NCBI GenBank assembly: GCA_003339415.1
Contig: PDHQ01000066.1
Location: 95,953 to 159,952 of the forward strand
Reading direction: 5' to 3'
DNA: 64,000 nucleotides
DNA from: Ophiocordyceps camponoti-saundersi (nom. inval.)
Lineage: Eukaryota; Ascomycota; Sordariomycetes; Hypocreales; Ophiocordycipitaceae
In this document: in pieces, positions 53,944-64,000 of the stretch
Position numbering within the stretch: position 1 is the stretch's first letter
How the letters are laid out: each line of letters starts with the position of its first letter
Notes under the pieces: model-generated
The model's database searches: none
Told to the model about the DNA's origin: nothing
Seen by the model: the letters and a program-made list of their open reading frames with translations, nothing else
Made by a program: the position numbers and the translations under genes

Positions 53944-55725
53944 ATGGGACGAAAAGTGAAGCGCACGCTGGCGACGATCGTGGCCCTAGCCGCGACGCGG
54001 GTCCTGGCGGGTGCAAAGGTCGCTTCGGCGGAGGGTCTATCGCACAGGCTCGTCCTGGACGGGCTCTCGAAGCCGAGGGGTTTGGTTGAGGATTCGAGGG
54101 GGAACTTGTTGGTTGTCGAGCGCGGGAAGGGGGTTTTGCGGGTTGTTCTTGACGGGAGTGGCGTTGGGGTGGCGGGGATGGGGATGGCTGTTGATGAGGA
54201 TACGGTAAGGGGTTGATTTTTCCTTCATTTTCTTCTTTTCTTTTCCTATCATCCTTTTCTCTTTGTTCTCCATGATGGGTTTAAATTTGAAAAGAAGGAC
54301 AAAAAAAAGTTGATTGATGAATTTTTTTCTCTCAAGTTAAACCACGGAATCGACCTCTCCACCGACGGAAGGATCCTATTCGCATCCTCATCAACAGACG
54401 TATACGCATGGGATTATGACGCGAACGACGGAAAGGCGTGGAACCGAAGACATCTGATAACGGGGATGAAGCAAGGTGGACACGAGACGAGGACGCTTCT
54501 CGTGCCGCGACATGATAAGAACTTGTTGCTCGTGTCGAGGGGATCGGACGGGAATGTCGACATGGGTACGAGGGACGTTGGTTCTGGTCGGAGTCAGATT
54601 CGCGTCTTTCGCATTGATGAGTTGCTGAGGAGGAGGGGGCCGGTGGGGTTTGATCGGGGGGATGTGTTGGGATGGGGGTTGAGGAATAGTGTTGGAGTTG
54701 CGGAGGATCCGACGACGGGGAACATCGTACGTATCTTCTCCTTCCCTCTCTTCTCTTTCTCATCCCTTCTTTTTGTCTCTCTGTCTTTGAAACGGGTCAG
54801 TTCTTTCGCTAACGTAAAGATATCATCAGTGGTCAGTTGAAAACTCACTCGACAACATGCACCGCCAAGGACAAGACATCCACCAAACGAACCCAGGAGA
54901 CGAGCTAAACTTTCACGGACGACCCAGCAATAACAACAACAGACAAAGCCACGGCAGAAGCAGCAGCAGCCGAGAAGAGCAACCAGAAGAAGGCTACTAC
55001 GGCCGCAACTTCGGATACCCAGGCTGCGTCGCCATCTGGGACCCTTCAGTGGTGAAGATGCCGGTGGGAGGCCGAACCGCCGTCACCGGTCTGCAGATGA
55101 CGGGCGATCACGTAGCGGGCTTGAATTACACTGATGAATGGTGTAGAGCCGAGACGGTGGCGCCGATGCTGACTCTGGACGCTCACCTCGCTCCGTTGGA
55201 TATCGAGTTTCACGATGATGGGTCTGAGGCGTATGTTTCGATGCATGGGAGCTGGTAAGTGAGAGTGTTTTTTCTTTTCTTCCTCTGGTTACTCGTTTCT
55301 TCCTTTGCTTTTCCCTTCATTTTCGAACTCTTGAGGATGGAAATCGTGTTGAAGCTGATTTTTTTAACTTGAATAGGAATCGCAAACCTGGCGTAGGTTA
55401 TCGACTAAGTCGCTTCGCCTTCGGTCAAGATGGTTTCCCCCTTCACGACCGATCCAGCCGCACGGCGGAGAAGCCGATGCTGTGGGATGTAGGCGGGCAT
55501 TGTCCCGACTTGTTTGGGGCAGGGAGGTGCTTCCGTCCCGTGGGCGTCGCCTTGGCTTCCGGTGGTGGTGGTGGTGGAGGTGGAGACGGAGGCGGTCCTC
55601 GGCAGAGACTGTTTGTCACTAGCGATGATACGGGGGAGCTTTTTGTCGTGACGGGTGAGTTGGGTGGTGCTGCTGCTGGGAGTGTGCGCGGCGCCCGCGG
55701 AGGGGGAGGAGGAGGGGGAAGGTAA
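53944..55725 (+). CDS. Secreted sorbosone/glucose-dehydrogenase-like beta-propeller protein
   Basis: This resembles fungal relatives of PQQ-dependent soluble sugar dehydrogenases; the actual substrate is unknown. Four exons (53944-54204, 54337-54726, 54830-55254, 55377-55725) give 474 residues. A signal peptide is likely at 1-29 (MGRKVKRTLATIVALAATRV). Propeller motifs run in order: LSKPRGLVEDSRGNLLVVER, LNHGIDLSTDGRILFASS, RTLLVPRHDKNLLLVSRGSD, DVLGWGLRNSVGVAEDPTTG, FGYPGCVAIWDP, PLDIEFHDDGSEAYVSMHGS, RCFRPVGVAL and RLFVTSDDTGELFVV. An Asn/Ser/Gln-rich insertion lies at about 238-263. The end is odd: after a Gly-rich tail the TAA stop falls inside a perfect splice donor (AGGTAAGTAAAG), so an isoform continuing into a further exon is possible. 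The third intron adds the G that completes the Trp of GSWNRKPG. Base use in the tail (GGT/GGA repeats) differs from the body. Confidence 0.85.
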
Positions 55726-56100
55726 GTAAAGGAAGATATGGAGGGTGGTAGCAGTAGCAGTAGCAGTGGCAAGTAGTAGGAGCAGTATATGCATGTAGTG
55801 TGTATGTGTATGGTATACGTCGGGGCTGGTTGAATGTGTGTGTATCCGTATCTGCTATCTGCCATCGACTATCGTCATACGCGTCATACCTCTCTATCGA
55901 AGCAGCTTTAAAAAAGTGACGAGTGACGAGAAAGAAAAGAAAACACACTCACACGACGAATAACAGCCTATCATTCGTCACCCATCCATCTCTCCCCCAA
56001 ATCCAACCTCCCTCACCCTCCTCCTCCTCCTCCTCCTCCCATCTCACACCCCAGCCCAAAATCCCACCATGCATAACCGGCCAGATCCTCTCCGCCAACG
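55726..56100. other. Intergenic region
   Basis: These 375 bp include (TAG/CAG)n triplets near 55749-55788, a TACGGATA copy (55843-55850, reverse) and CCTCCTCCT triplets at 56017-56039. They presumably contain the promoter of the small membrane-protein gene. Confidence 0.6.
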
Positions 56101-56700
56101 ATGCCGATCCGTCGCCAACTCCCGCCCAACGGCATCATCCCAAGCACATACGGCTCGCTGTACGACTCGCCCTCGCCAGGCATCGTCGTCGCCATCGTCC
56201 TCGGTTCCGTCGCCGGCTTTCTCCTGCTCTTACTTCTTCTATATACCCTTCTGGGAGCGGCGCAGGGGAGGAGCGCGGGCACAACGACGACGATTATAAC
56301 GGAGCCGCCTCCGTCTTCGTCTCATTATCAGCGTCGGCATCGTCGTTCGCGACATCGTCATCGGTCGCCGGTTGCGGCTCCGAGGCAGCCTACGCCTATT
56401 ATCGTCGTTCCCGCTGTGCCGACGAACGCGCCGCCTCCGCCGCCGCAACCGTCGCCTCCGCCTGTGCCTAGGCAGCCGCATGTTGACGATGGTGATGATG
56501 AGGTCGTTGTTATTGAGGAGCATAGCATTCCGTCTAGGCGGAGAAGCAGTCGTCGTCACCATCGCCATCACCATCATCATCATCGTCATGATTCTCGTCA
56601 TCGGAGCCGGAGCCGCTCTATCCCTGGCTATCGCGATGTTGAACCCGATCGCTTCGCTGGAGAAGACGTCTCTTATCGCCGCGTCGTCAGAGATCCATGA
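56101..56700 (+). CDS. Small single-pass membrane protein with basic, His-rich tail
   Basis: No function can be given. A single exon encodes 199 residues. A short N-terminal segment MPIRRQLPPNGIIPSTYGSL precedes one strong transmembrane helix at about 27-50 (GIVVAIVLGSVAGFLLLLLL). The region after it is disordered: Thr/Ile/Pro-rich, then Arg/His/Ser-rich with a run of six histidines, and it ends DRFAGEDVSYRRVVRDP. The layout (a Pro-containing lead, one Gly-bearing TM helix and a long polar tail ending in YRxV) is one I associate with uncharacterised proteins of Sordariomycetes, from memory. An in-frame stop at 56074-56076 fixes the ATG at 56101 as the first possible start. It converges on the PPR1-type regulator with only 170 bp between stop codons. 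Confidence 0.75.
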   Translation: MPIRRQLPPNGIIPSTYGSLYDSPSPGIVVAIVLGSVAGFLLLLLLLYTLLGAAQGRSAGTTTTIITEPPPSSSHYQRRHRRSRHRHRSPVAAPRQPTPIIVVPAVPTNAPPPPPQPSPPPVPRQPHVDDGDDEVVVIEEHSIPSRRRSSRRHHRHHHHHHRHDSRHRSRSRSIPGYRDVEPDRFAGEDVSYRRVVRDP

Positions 56701-56870
56701 CATATCAGCTTAACGACAGCATACCTAATAACCCTTGAATATCCGCTTTGAACCTGAACGACTTATCGCCAGTCTATAGAAAGACAAAAACTATATGCTC
56801 CTCATCGACATCGGCTCCCGTCCTCCCATCTCTTCTCTTCCTCAGGGGTATATATCTCCGTTGTATAATC

Positions 56871-59523
56871 TCATAACATATCCATATTCATTCCGCCGCC
56901 GCCGCCGCCAAAGAAAAACGCATCAAACGGGTTCATCTGCTGGCCCTCGCCAAAGCCGTCATCGTGCCCGCCTGTCCAGTTGATACAAAAGTCCAGAGGC
57001 GGATCACCACCACCGCCTAGGCCTCCAAGGCATTCGTCACCAAAGTCCGCCGAAGGAGGCAAAGCGGCGCCAAACTGCGGCGTCGAGCCCATCAACGGTC
57101 CTGCCGTCTCGCCCATCGTCTCTGCCGACTTCGTCCGCCAACCTACCGGCGAGGAGAAGCGGAACGAGCCCGGCAGCTGACGTGGGTGCTGGGCGTCGCC
57201 ATTCCAGCCCAAGGCATCGCGCCCGAGCGGATGACCGAACCCGCCGTTGGAGCTGGCCATCTTAATCGTCGCCTTGGCCGTACGGTCAAAGGCATCTCTG
57301 CACGTTTCCGCAGGTGGACACTTGTCTATCATGTCAGTGAAGACGGATTTCGCCGCCAGAACGGTAAAGTCCACCTCGTCCATGGACTGGCGATCGTCAT
57401 ATCATCATATGTACTTGTTAGTTTTTTTTTTGACCTGAGCCTCATGGGAAAAAGGAGGAGCCAGGAGAAGAAGGTTAGGGGTAATCTTACCAGACCGGCA
57501 CGTACGATGGGGGAATGCCATATGGCGTATAGGTACGAGATGCCGGCTATGAAGAGGTGGTGTGTCGACAGATATGTATAACTCACGAGACCATCGAGAT
57601 GAAGTTGCCGGTAGATACGCACGATCTTCTGCCCAGCCTCGGCAACCTTGACATAGATGTGGTCCTCGTCCTCGCGCAGCTCCACCGTGTAAGCCGTCGG
57701 GCTATCCACCTCGTCCGACGTGTTATACTCGCCCTCGAACATCACCGGCACGCTGAGGCTCTGCCTGTACAGCATGACGATGGCCTGCCAGTAGTTGAGC
57801 TCGAGGAATTCGGTCGAGAAGGCGACGCCCGTCTCACGCCGCGTCGGAGCCGAAACCTTCCACTCCAGCAACCGGCCGTCCATGTGCCGCCTCCACGCGC
57901 GGAACGAGTCGAACTGTACGAGGAAGGGCGACGGCAGCCGGGGGAGGAAACGACGGCCGGCCGGCCGCCCGCGCTGCGCCTGGTTGTAGGAGAGCACCTG
58001 GAGCATCTCGGACTGCAGCATGCGCAGGCGGAAGTAATGGTGCGCGACGCGCTTATAGCTCGGCCGCCGCTCGCCTTCTGACACGGAGACGAAGCCAAAG
58101 GGCGTCAGGCAGTCGTCGTCGAGGAGGGACGGCAGTTCTGTGGTGATGACCTGGTCGCTTATGCCAAAGGGGCGGCCGACGCAGGTGCTGACGAGACGGT
58201 CGAGTGAGTACGTGCACCACCAGAGGCGACGGCGCATGTCGCGCATCCAGAGCCGTCGGCAGCCGCCGTCCTGTGAGCCGGACCATCCGTCGTGGTCGTC
58301 ATCATGGTCCTCGTGGTGAAGGCCGAGGTCAACGGCGAGACGTACGGCAACGCCGGTGATGTACCTGGGCACAGCGGGGAGTCAGCGGCCTGGCTCGTGT
58401 ACTCCAGAAAGGACGCTCGGCTTTTCTCACCAGAGCCCCGGAGGCACGGGTCGAAGCAGGGCAAAGTTGGCGAGCAGCAGTACCGCCTGCAGCACCTCCA
58501 GCCCACCTCCACTGAAGCTCAGACAAGACTCGAGATGAACAATGGCGCTCGCGTGATACTCCTCCGGACGGCGCTCGGCATCGTCTGAAGCCTCCGTCTT
58601 GAGCGGATCCCCCACAATGACACCGCATCCGATGGCGAAGACCATGTTGAGAAGATACAGCTCCCGGGCCGACAGATGGCCAACCCGATCCTCATACGCA
58701 CGGGCAAAGAAGTGCATAAACTCGCCGCGATGCAGAATCGGGATCTGCGGGTTCGCGTGCTCAAAGTACAGCGTCGCGAGTCTCAAGCCCATGTCCTTAT
58801 CCGGGAAGGGCACCGGCTGTATCGTCGGCTTCGTATGAAGACCGAAGAAGGACTCACGCATCGAGGTGGCAACCCCGCCAGGATGACGAGGATGCCCATG
58901 CCCCTCCGCGTCTGTGCTGGAATACTGAAAGGCAGCGTAGACAACTCGAGCAAAAGGCACACCAGAAGCCGAGGCCAGGGATCTCGGCGTGGCCGCGTCT
59001 CTGGGTGACTTGATGAATCCGACATGCGATGTCTTCTGTCCATTTTCCAAAGGTTGGCGGGAGCAGAGCTCGAGGTTCTCGGCAGGCGGAAATGAGATTC
59101 GATTATCGAGGAGGAGCTTCTCAAGATGTTGGACCCTCGTCTCCAGATAAAACACATAACTTGATGTCATTCAGGGGAGATGTAAGAAGAGGAGAAGTTG
59201 CTTAGAAGAAGGGGAAGTGTTCCCTCTCTCACTCACTCTCTCACTCACCTTCTAGGAATCTCCCTCTTAGTGATGGGATCGTAACCGACACAGGCGACAC
59301 CGGCCTTGGCACAACTCGCACAGCCCGGAAGCTTCTGATCACAGCGGTTCTTCCGCAGCCGACAGCGATTGCAGGCGCTCACGTTGCGAAAGTTACTGCT
59401 CTGACCGGCCCGGCCGTGGTTCTCCGTCGGACTAGCCGAGCCGCCGCCGCCGTCGGAGGATGGCTGTCGCTGGCGCTTGACGGCGGGTTGCCTGTCCGGG
59501 GACGGCACTCCATGGGCTGACAT
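56871..59523 (-). CDS. Zn2Cys6 transcription factor, PPR1-like
   Basis: This is a nuclear regulator; targets are unknown. Four exons (59523-59249, 59159-58431, 58364-57491, 57386-56871) give 797 residues. The zinc cluster is complete: C51, C54, C61, C68, C71 and C78 in CX2CX6CX6CX2CX6C spacing. GYDPITKREIPRSYVFYLET directly after it, with a coiled-coil stretch HLEKLLLDN, matches the linker and dimerisation arrangement of yeast Ppr1-type factors. The fungal-specific regulatory domain follows: LATLYFEHANPQIPILHRGE, ELYLLNMVFAIGCGV, LESCLSFSGGGLEVLQAVLL and, after a splice, MRRRLWWCTYSLDRLVSTCV with GRPFGISD. The C-terminus is Gly/Pro-rich and ends FFFGGGGGGMNMDML. Splices restore the Ser of PRSYVF and the Trp of GLWYITGVA. 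The ATG at 59523 is preferred over 59757, which adds an unconserved leader. Confidence 0.92.
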
Positions 59524-61316
59524 GGTGCTGAGTTGGGAGAGGATCCGGCCCCTGGTCAGCGCCGGAGACGGGGCCCGCGGACGAGATGGATGACGGATGG
59601 ACGGACAAACCTGAGCCGTATTGGTGTGGGCTGTCTTATTAATTTTCCATCTCATCGTTCTGTATGTGGCATCAGGCGAGGTAAGGTAGATAGAGTCAAG
59701 GTGAAGGAAGTGTCGATGGAAACGAGGCTGGCTGAGCGTCCCAAGTCGGTTCAGCACCGATACAGTCGGTCAGTCAGTCAGTCAGTCAGGAAAAGGCGAG
59801 CTCTTTTTTGCCCTCTTGCTTTCTCACTCTTCTTCTCCTCTCAGTCTCTGTGTCCCTCACCCTCACTCACTCACCCTCACTCACTCACCCTCACTCTCTC
59901 TCTCACTCACGCTCGCACACACACACACACACCTTCTCTCTCTATCTCTCACACGTCTAGGTACCTCAGGCTCCTCGCCAGAAGCCAAGTCGAACCGAAC
60001 AAAGCTGCGGGTCCGTCATCAAACAAGGTTGTCGCTCGGCATCTCCCTCCATAGCTCTATCGGAGCTGTAGCCTGTATGTTAGTAGTATGTAAGAATGTT
60101 GTATCTATAGAGGCATCCAGTCCATCCATCCATCCCAATTCAAGTGGAGAGGACCTTTTCATCGGCGCCTTCCTCCCCCATCCGTACCATCCCCGCAGTC
60201 GGAGTCGGCGTCACGTCATTATAAGTCTACCTAGGTAGGTATGTATAACATTGCTTCGGTCACAGGTACGGATAGGTAGAGAGACGATTATGGTCAACGT
60301 CCGCACAAGTTGAGCATATCGAGATCGATAAACGAATTCATTTCGTTGATCGATGATTCCTTTTTAAATAGGGAGGTAGGTAGGCCTCTATCCGTACGCC
60401 TACCTGGTCCCTACGGACTAATCCCTACAGGCTACGGGTACGGCCACCCTCTACCGGATAGGGCTGTTCCGATGCCGGAGCCGCTCATCCTCATCACCGA
60501 GTACCGCCGTGTGGCCTGAGCAGTACGAATACTATTAGTACCACTGCCCTTCTCCCAGTGGTACGATTCAAAGAACAAATGAACGACAAAAGGGCGTCTC
60601 GCCAAAATTGGGTCCCGGCGCTTTGGTGATTGGGCGGCTTCCACACATGATACTTGGCATGTCAGTCAGGTGACCACCCTCCCCCCTTTTCCCTCTCTCC
60701 CTCTCTCTCCCCCCCCACCCCTTTCCCGCGTCTACTGGCACACATTCGTCACCGCCATCGTCACTCTTCATTCAAAGCCGACAACGAGCCAGTCTCTGTT
60801 TTCTTCCTCTCCCTCCTTCTCCTTCGTCTATCATCATATCAAATCCCATCTCTTGTCGTGCAATGTCGCCATTGCTCGCCTCGGACCTCAATCCCCTTCC
60901 ATCCATTTCCCTTGCTGTTCCCTCCCCCACCCTTCATTCATCCCAGGGATCCAAACCAGTAAAAAGAAAAGTCTACATACATCCAGAGCCCAAGCTTTCC
61001 TGCCGTCGTCGTCGAGGCCATCCTTTTTATCCCTAGAAGTTGAGAGCCAATGGAAAAAAAAAGAAAAGAAGATGTAAGTGAACATGATCAAAAGGAATCC
61101 AGCCCAAACGCCAGTCTCCCGTCACTGCTGCCGGGGTAGAGAAAAAAAAAGGGGTATTAGGCATCAGTGAAAAGAAAAAGAAAAAAAAAGTGAGACAAAC
61201 AAAGTATCGATCGAGCCGCACATGTCGTTTAACAGACATGACTTGGCAGAGTGAAGAATAGACGTAAAAGGGGGAGGGCAAATAGGGAAAAGGAAGTCCC
61301 GTAAGCAGTCGTCTCG
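59524..61316. other. Intergenic region between the PPR1-like gene and the MFS gene
   Basis: These 1.79 kb contain the promoter of the regulator and the 3' end of the transporter. Repeats include (CAGT)5 near 59770-59789, a 14-bp unit around CCTCACTCACTCAC near 59855-59895, and CT-rich tracts at 60678-60712. Two TACGGATA copies lie at 60267-60274 and 60389-60396. No supported gene. Confidence 0.65.
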
Positions 61317-63348
61317 TCATACGGGCTCATCTTCGCTGTAAAGGAGCGAATCGTCCAAGAGCGCCTCTTGCTCTACCCCCTCGTCCTCATCTTCCCCTTG
61401 AGCGGCCACCTGCGGCTCACCCTCGGTGATGCGCGAGCTCAAGTAGGCACCGACGACTGTGACGAGGCCGCTAAACCACCAGGCGAGGCCCGAGTACCCC
61501 GTCCGCAGGCCGACGGCGTAAAGGAGACCGGAAAGCGTGGGGCCCAGGGCGCGGCACAAACTCGCCGTGGACGCGGCAACGCCGTTGATGGTGCCCAGGA
61601 CCTCCTTGCTCGGCGCCGCGTTGGCCAGCAAGATGGCGTTGTTGGGGTAGGCCATGGTAGCGTAGGTGCACTTCCAGATGACGAGCGCGTAGACGGCCGG
61701 CATCCGCATACCGGTCGGGAGGAGGACCAGATAGGGCGTGACGAGGTAGAGGGCAAAGTACGAGAAGGCGAGCATGCGGAACAGCCGGAGAGAGCCGAGC
61801 CTCCGCGTGACGGGCGGCACGATGACGTAGTTTGACAGGAGCGAGTAGACGCCCTGGACGGACATGACGACGCCAATGGTCTTGGTGTCGAGGCCGAAGC
61901 CGTCGGCGAACCTAAAGGGCAGCTCCCGTACCGGATGCTCGAGCGGCGAGGTACTAAGAAAGACGGGGAAGAGCTGATCAAACGTCATGGTGTGGCTGGA
62001 TAGATCTTGTCAATCGAGACGAGCCACAGGCGGCGGGGGATGGAGAAGGGATGGATGCTCAGCAGCAACGTACAAGGCCAAGATGCCGTAGGAGATGATG
62101 TTCAAGACGACGGGCCTGGTAAAGGTGACGATGCTCTTGACCGTCGGAGCCCGACCAGGCTGGGGAGAAAGCCTGGGTGAGCTCTCATAACTCCGATAGG
62201 CAGGTAACGGCTCGTCCATATCAGGCAACCTGTCGGCCCTCGCTCGGCCGCATGCGCCGTACGCTCCCCTTTTCGGGCTTTCGGGCACCAGCAGGCACTG
62301 CTTCTCGACAGCCCGTCCACGACACTTGCAGATGACGGCGCGGCGGAAGAGGGCGGTGAGACGGCGTCCGAGTTCCCGGCCATGATCCCTCTGCAACTTC
62401 TTGGCCGAGTGCGTCTCGTCGAGAAACAAGATGCCGATGACGACGCCGACAAAGACGGTGGCCGCGCTGAACAGGTTGGGCAGCAGGTAAGGGTAGCGAT
62501 CCCAGATGGTGCCGCGCGGGAACAGGTCCGGATAGCTGATGCAAGGACGGGCCAGAGCGCCTCCGATAATGGGGCCGATGATGGATCTGCAAGTCGGAGA
62601 ATATGAGATTATTGTCATGATTGTTATTGCTCGGATTAAAGACGCACCCGATGCACCATACCATGGGCATGATGGTGTAGGCCCGAGCTGCGGCCGGCCA
62701 ACGTCAGCCAGGCCCATTGGCCGTCTCTCGATACCCTTTCCAAGGGGGGGGGGGGGCCACTTACGCTGCTGCTCCCTGACCGTCACCAGTTCTGCCACGG
62801 TTGTCTGCAGCACGCCGATGTTTCTTGTATAGACAGTCAGCTTTCCCACCCCCCCCCTTGGCAGAAAAAAAAATACACATGTCAAATGCCGGCGGCATAC
62901 CCGTTCAGGAGGCCGCCGAGCGCCCGGGCAAACAGAGCAACCGGCAGGCTCGGGGCGAAGCCGAAGACGAGAACGCTGAGAGCGGTCCCGGCCAGGCCCG
63001 TCAACAGCACCGGCTTGCGGCCGATCTTGTCACTCAGACGTCCCCACATGAGGCCCGTGGCGAACTCGGCCAGCGTAAAGGCCGACGTGACCATGCCAGC
63101 ATAGACGGAGATTTGGCTGGCGTCTCGGGTGATGTGGAAGTCCTCAATCATGTAATAGATGTATGGGAAAATGGACATGAAAGCAATCGGCTCGCAGATC
63201 CTGCAGCATGCTTCAAGAAACAACCTCTCTCGTCAGTGTGCGCGCCCGGCCAAGGGGTCCAACGACAGGTTCCCGTACCTAGAACAAACATCTGCTGCGT
63301 CGGGAAGGGCGGGCCCTTGCCGGCACGGGCCGATACGCTTCGTCTCAT
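61317..63348 (-). CDS. Major facilitator superfamily transporter
   Basis: A multi-pass membrane transporter whose substrate cannot be told; the layout resembles the fungal MFS group that includes yeast YCR023C. Six exons (63348-63279, 63210-62901, 62823-62765, 62687-62648, 62586-62074, 61995-61317) give 556 residues. After a short cytosolic lead (PPFPTQQ), TM1 contains CRICEPIAFMSIFPYIYYMI. TM2 is followed by the MFS signature loop GLMWGRLSDKIGRKPVLLTG. ARALGGLLNGNIGVLQTTVA and RAYTIMPMVWCIGSIIGPII appear only after splicing exons 2-5, two of which are 59 and 40 nt. A long polar central loop (about 250-320) precedes the second half: VLNIISYGILALFHTMTFDQ, TIGVVMSVQGVYSLLSNYVI, and a Glu/Asp-rich C-terminal tail. 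All junctions keep frame. It lies on the same strand as the PPR1-like regulator. Confidence 0.92.
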
Positions 63349-64000
63349 CTTGCAATTACTACGGTCAGGGCGTCTGACGGCGGATCGGATGTAGAGACAG
63401 CACGGGGAGGTCGGGGACAGCGGAGGTACAAGACGAGAGCCTCGTCATGAAGGCTGAAGACAGAGGGAGAAGAAGAAGAAGAAGAAGAAGAAGAAACAAG
63501 ATGTAAGGGCAGTTGAAGAGAGGAGAGAAAGAGAGAGAGAAAGAGAGAGGGAAAGGTAAAGTGAAGGGGACAGACATGGAGTTATAAGAAAGGAGACAAG
63601 GGGCGGAGATATCCATCGTCCGCCAAGAGACGTGGGTACCTTCAAAAAGCATAAAAAGAAAAGGAATTCAAATGTGCAGAAGAAAGTTAATGAATCATAG
63701 ACGACGACGGTACGACTTCCGTACGCCCGTCGTTGAGAAGCCAGGGATACCGGCTCGCTGAACGACATGAAGCGAAGGAACGAAAATTAGGGAAACAAAA
63801 AAAAAAACCGACAGTCGGCAGCTCCTAAGGTGGGTTGAGAAAAGTTCGTACAATATACTTGCCGGGGAGGGGGGTGGGTGTTCTTTGACAGGGGGGGGGG
63901 GGGAAGAGAGGGAAAAGGGGGGGGGGGGGGGGGGGGGGGGGGGCGGGGGGCGGCCCCCCCCCCCCCCCCGCCGCGCCCCCCCCCCCCCCCCCCCCCCCCC
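63349..64000. other. Upstream flank of the MFS gene and G/C homopolymer end
   Basis: The first 500 bp should hold the MFS promoter and leader. They contain a (GAA)n run at about 63470-63495 and GAGA-rich DNA. From 63917 the sequence is nearly pure G (27 nt), a short mixed G/C patch, and a terminal 25-nt C run. This could be a contig edge or collapsed low-quality sequence and should not be trusted base by base. Confidence 0.7.

Noticed and set aside
53944..63348. Secondary-metabolite gene cluster (dehydrogenase, two-gene gap, Zn2Cys6 factor, MFS pump)
   Set aside because: No polyketide synthase, peptide synthetase, terpene synthase, P450 or methyltransferase is present between or beside them; the grouping is not enough on its own.
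1..64000. tRNA genes and CRISPR arrays
   Set aside because: Visual search for T-loop and A/B-box patterns gave no cloverleaf-compatible stretch; repeats present are satellites without unique equal-length spacers. A covariance-model scan would be decisive for tRNAs.

Overview
The window looks like nuclear DNA of a filamentous ascomycete (Pezizomycotina, most likely a Sordariomycete). Genes carry short introns (about 47-160 bp) with GTANGT-type donors and CTNAC-like branch points. There are two Zn2Cys6 fungal transcription factors, TTAGGG-type telomeric hexamers, and intergenic DNA full of (TACA)n, (GGTA)n, CT-rich and poly(C) tracts. Species cannot be named from the sequence alone. I resolved nineteen protein genes and saw no tRNA, rRNA, CRISPR array or intact transposon.

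Layout. 1-10.3 kb has no convincing gene. It holds microsatellites, an exact 166-bp direct repeat (2608-2773 and 3246-3411), tetranucleotide hairpins and many copies of the 8-mer TACGGATA. 10.3-20.5 kb is housekeeping: mitochondrial ribosomal protein uL29m (+), Rab GDI (+), the ribosome-biogenesis GTPase Nog1 (-), the ubiquitin-shuttle protease Ddi1 (+, start codon split by an intron) and the rRNA methyltransferase Rrp8 (-). 20.5-25.5 kb is a long gap with interstitial telomeric hexamers and minisatellites. 25.5-49 kb is a dense core: Zn2Cys6 regulator (+), proteasome alpha5 (-), gamma-tubulin complex GCP2/Spc97 (+), SNF2-RING ATPase (-), SRP68 (+), mitochondrial Hsp70 (-), a WD-repeat/DUF2415-like protein (+), an L-2-hydroxyglutarate dehydrogenase-like FAD enzyme (-) and a coiled-coil protein (-). 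49-51.3 kb is a second repeat-rich gap with more TACGGATA copies and a very long poly(C) tract. 51.3-63.4 kb holds a PH-domain protein (+), a secreted sorbosone-dehydrogenase-like protein (+), a small single-pass membrane protein (+), a PPR1-type Zn2Cys6 regulator (-) and an MFS transporter (-). The last 100 bases are G/C homopolymer that may be an assembly edge.

How the genes relate. They are individually transcribed eukaryotic genes, not operons. Several serve ribosome production and protein handling (uL29m, Nog1, Rrp8, SRP68, Hsp70, Ddi1, proteasome alpha5). From GDI to the FAD enzyme, twelve consecutive genes alternate strands, giving repeated divergent promoters and convergent 3' ends. 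The right end (dehydrogenase, regulator, transporter) superficially resembles an accessory cluster but lacks a biosynthetic backbone gene.

The most unusual signals are the intergenic-only TACGGATA motif, the 166-bp duplication, the CCCTAA/TTAGGG pair, the split ATG of ddi1 and the 31-bp repeat that crosses the stop codon of the uL29m gene. All exon boundaries were placed by hand from splice consensus, reading frame and family conservation.
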